NCBI GenBank assembly: GCA_964490725.1
Contig: CAZBDU010000090.1
Coordinates: 1 to 22,830, forward strand
Source: CAZBDU01 sp964490725
GTDB taxonomy: Bacteria > Spirochaetota > Spirochaetia > SZUA-6 > DRHE01
Length of the DNA stretch: 22,830 nucleotides
Reading direction: 5' to 3'
Shown: in pieces, positions 22,163 to 22,830 of the stretch
Numbering within the stretch: the stretch's first letter is position 1
Layout: the number at the start of each line of letters is the position of its first letter
Program-made: the position numbers and the translations under genes
Notes under the pieces: generated by a model
What the model saw: the letters and a program-made list of their open reading frames with translations, nothing else
Told to the model about the DNA's origin: nothing
Databases searched by the model: none

Positions 22163-22830
22163 GCTGAGGGAGAAGATCGCCCACTGCTGCAAGCGCCTGC
22201 GATTGCGGCAGATGACCGACAACCTGGATCGGGTCTCGCAGAGCGACCCCGAGAGCTTCCTGCTGCGGCTTCTGGAGCTGGAGGTCCAGCACCGTGACCG
22301 CTCGCGGGTGGAGCGGGGGATCAAGAACGCCGGCTTCTACACCCCCAAGAGCCTGCAAGACTTCGTATTCGACGAGGTGACCTTTCCCGCCCAGCTGACC
22401 CGAGAACAGCTCACCGATCTGGAGTTCATCCCCAACCGGCAGAACCTGATTCTGTACGGCAACGTGGGCACGGGTAAGACCCACCTGGCGATCGCCCTGG
22501 GCATCGAGGCCTGCAAGCGCGACTTCAAGGTCGCCTTCTGGCGTACCGCGGCCCTGGTGAACCATCTCATCCAACTCAACGACGGAGGTGACCTGCATGG
22601 ATTCCTGAAAACCCTCGAGAAGCTGGATCTGATCATCTGCGATGAGTGGGGCTATGTCCCGGTCAGTCGCGATGGAGCCCAGCTGTTGTTCCAGGTGGTG
22701 TCTGCCTGCTATGAGAAACGCAGCATGATCATCACCACCAACCTGGAGTTCGGCCGGTGGGTGAACATCTTCCTGGAATCAAAAACAGCACAATGCCACA
22801 CATCGAGATCGAGTGACCCATGTCACGATC
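22155..22830 (+). CDS. istB: IS21-family ATP-binding protein IstB, partial and diverging at its end
   Basis: The AAA+ helper protein of IS21 transposition, which controls target choice and activates IstA. The frame starts at ATG 22155 with GGGAGG just upstream and overlaps istA by eight bases. Walker A is GNVGTGKT at residues 102-109, Walker B LIICDEWG at 159-166, and the family motif TTNLEFGRWVNIF ends at 206. After that point (22773) the family's usual segment with a target-domain arginine (DRLVHHS-type) is absent and is replaced by LESKTAQCHTSRSS, unlike IstB. The frame stays open to the window edge, so the true end is unknown. A second insertion or a rearrangement at about 22773 is likely. 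Confidence 0.85.
   Translation, partial: MSELREKIAHCCKRLRLRQMTDNLDRVSQSDPESFLLRLLELEVQHRDRSRVERGIKNAGFYTPKSLQDFVFDEVTFPAQLTREQLTDLEFIPNRQNLILYGNVGTGKTHLAIALGIEACKRDFKVAFWRTAALVNHLIQLNDGGDLHGFLKTLEKLDLIICDEWGYVPVSRDGAQLLFQVVSACYEKRSMIITTNLEFGRWVNIFLESKTAQCHTSRSSDPCHD

Larger units (their letters stand above)
20492..22830 (+). mobile_element. IS21-family insertion sequence, left end and both genes
   Basis: The element carries istA and istB in the usual overlapping order. Its left end probably starts at TGTTTTCTGCAAG (20492), TG being the usual terminal dinucleotide, and is followed by three spaced direct repeats. The right end is not in the window, so boundary, target duplication and completeness cannot be checked. 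It is inserted at or in the start of the small hypothetical gene at 20115. The exact left boundary is inferred. Confidence 0.8.

Overview
The window is a GC-rich bacterial chromosome segment with no rRNA, tRNA or CRISPR array. The organism cannot be named. High GC, GTG starts, Sec-type exporters and a periplasmic binding protein whose mature end begins TGQPEGAAK (a style common in spirochaetes) suggest a GC-rich anaerobe, possibly a spirochaete or Gram-positive relative; this is a weak inference. A tungsten-type aldehyde:ferredoxin oxidoreductase supports an anaerobic lifestyle.

Layout. (1) 194-871 (+): a UPF0173-type metallo-beta-lactamase-fold hydrolase, preceded by six tandem 9-bp repeats. 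(2) 4539-901 (-): a MoxR ATPase, a DUF58 protein and a multi-pass membrane protein with a DUF4129-like end, overlapping and driven from a recognisable sigma70-type promoter. (3) 4907-6037 (+): a membrane fatty-acid desaturase-like protein behind a 367-base stretch with little coding potential. (4) 16741-6084 (-): a catabolic operon of ten genes: MDR dehydrogenase 1, GntR/FCD regulator, MDR dehydrogenase 2, sugar-type binding protein, cupin, aldehyde:ferredoxin oxidoreductase, creatininase-family hydrolase, and a ribose-type ABC ATPase with two permeases. (5) 16954-17859 (+): a divergent DapA/KDG-aldolase-family lyase. (6) 19458-17872 (-): a MoaD/ThiS-like small protein and a LarA-like (nickel pincer lactate racemase family) protein. 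(7) 19649-20158 (+): a VapC-like PIN protein whose third acidic site looks substituted. (8) 20492 to the end (+): an IS21-family element (istA, istB) that cuts the start of a small hypothetical gene; istB loses family similarity near 22773.

How the genes may work together. Regions 4 to 6 read as one uptake and oxidation pathway for a sugar, sugar acid or polyol. The ABC transporter imports the substrate, the two zinc dehydrogenases oxidise it, the creatininase-like and LarA-like enzymes act on ring-opening or epimerisation steps, the DapA-family enzyme cleaves a 2-keto acid to pyruvate plus an aldehyde, and the oxidoreductase oxidises that aldehyde with ferredoxin. The MoaD-like protein may serve the tungstopterin of the oxidoreductase. 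A dehydratase and a kinase expected for such a route are not in the window. Control is visible: a near-consensus promoter (TTGACA, 17 bp, CATAAT) has a perfect palindrome TTGGTATACCAA at its expected start point, the kind of site used by UxuR/ExuR-type GntR regulators, with a second imperfect site 11 bp away. The operon's own GntR regulator is the obvious ligand-responsive repressor. The pathway, substrate and regulator-site pairing are inferences.
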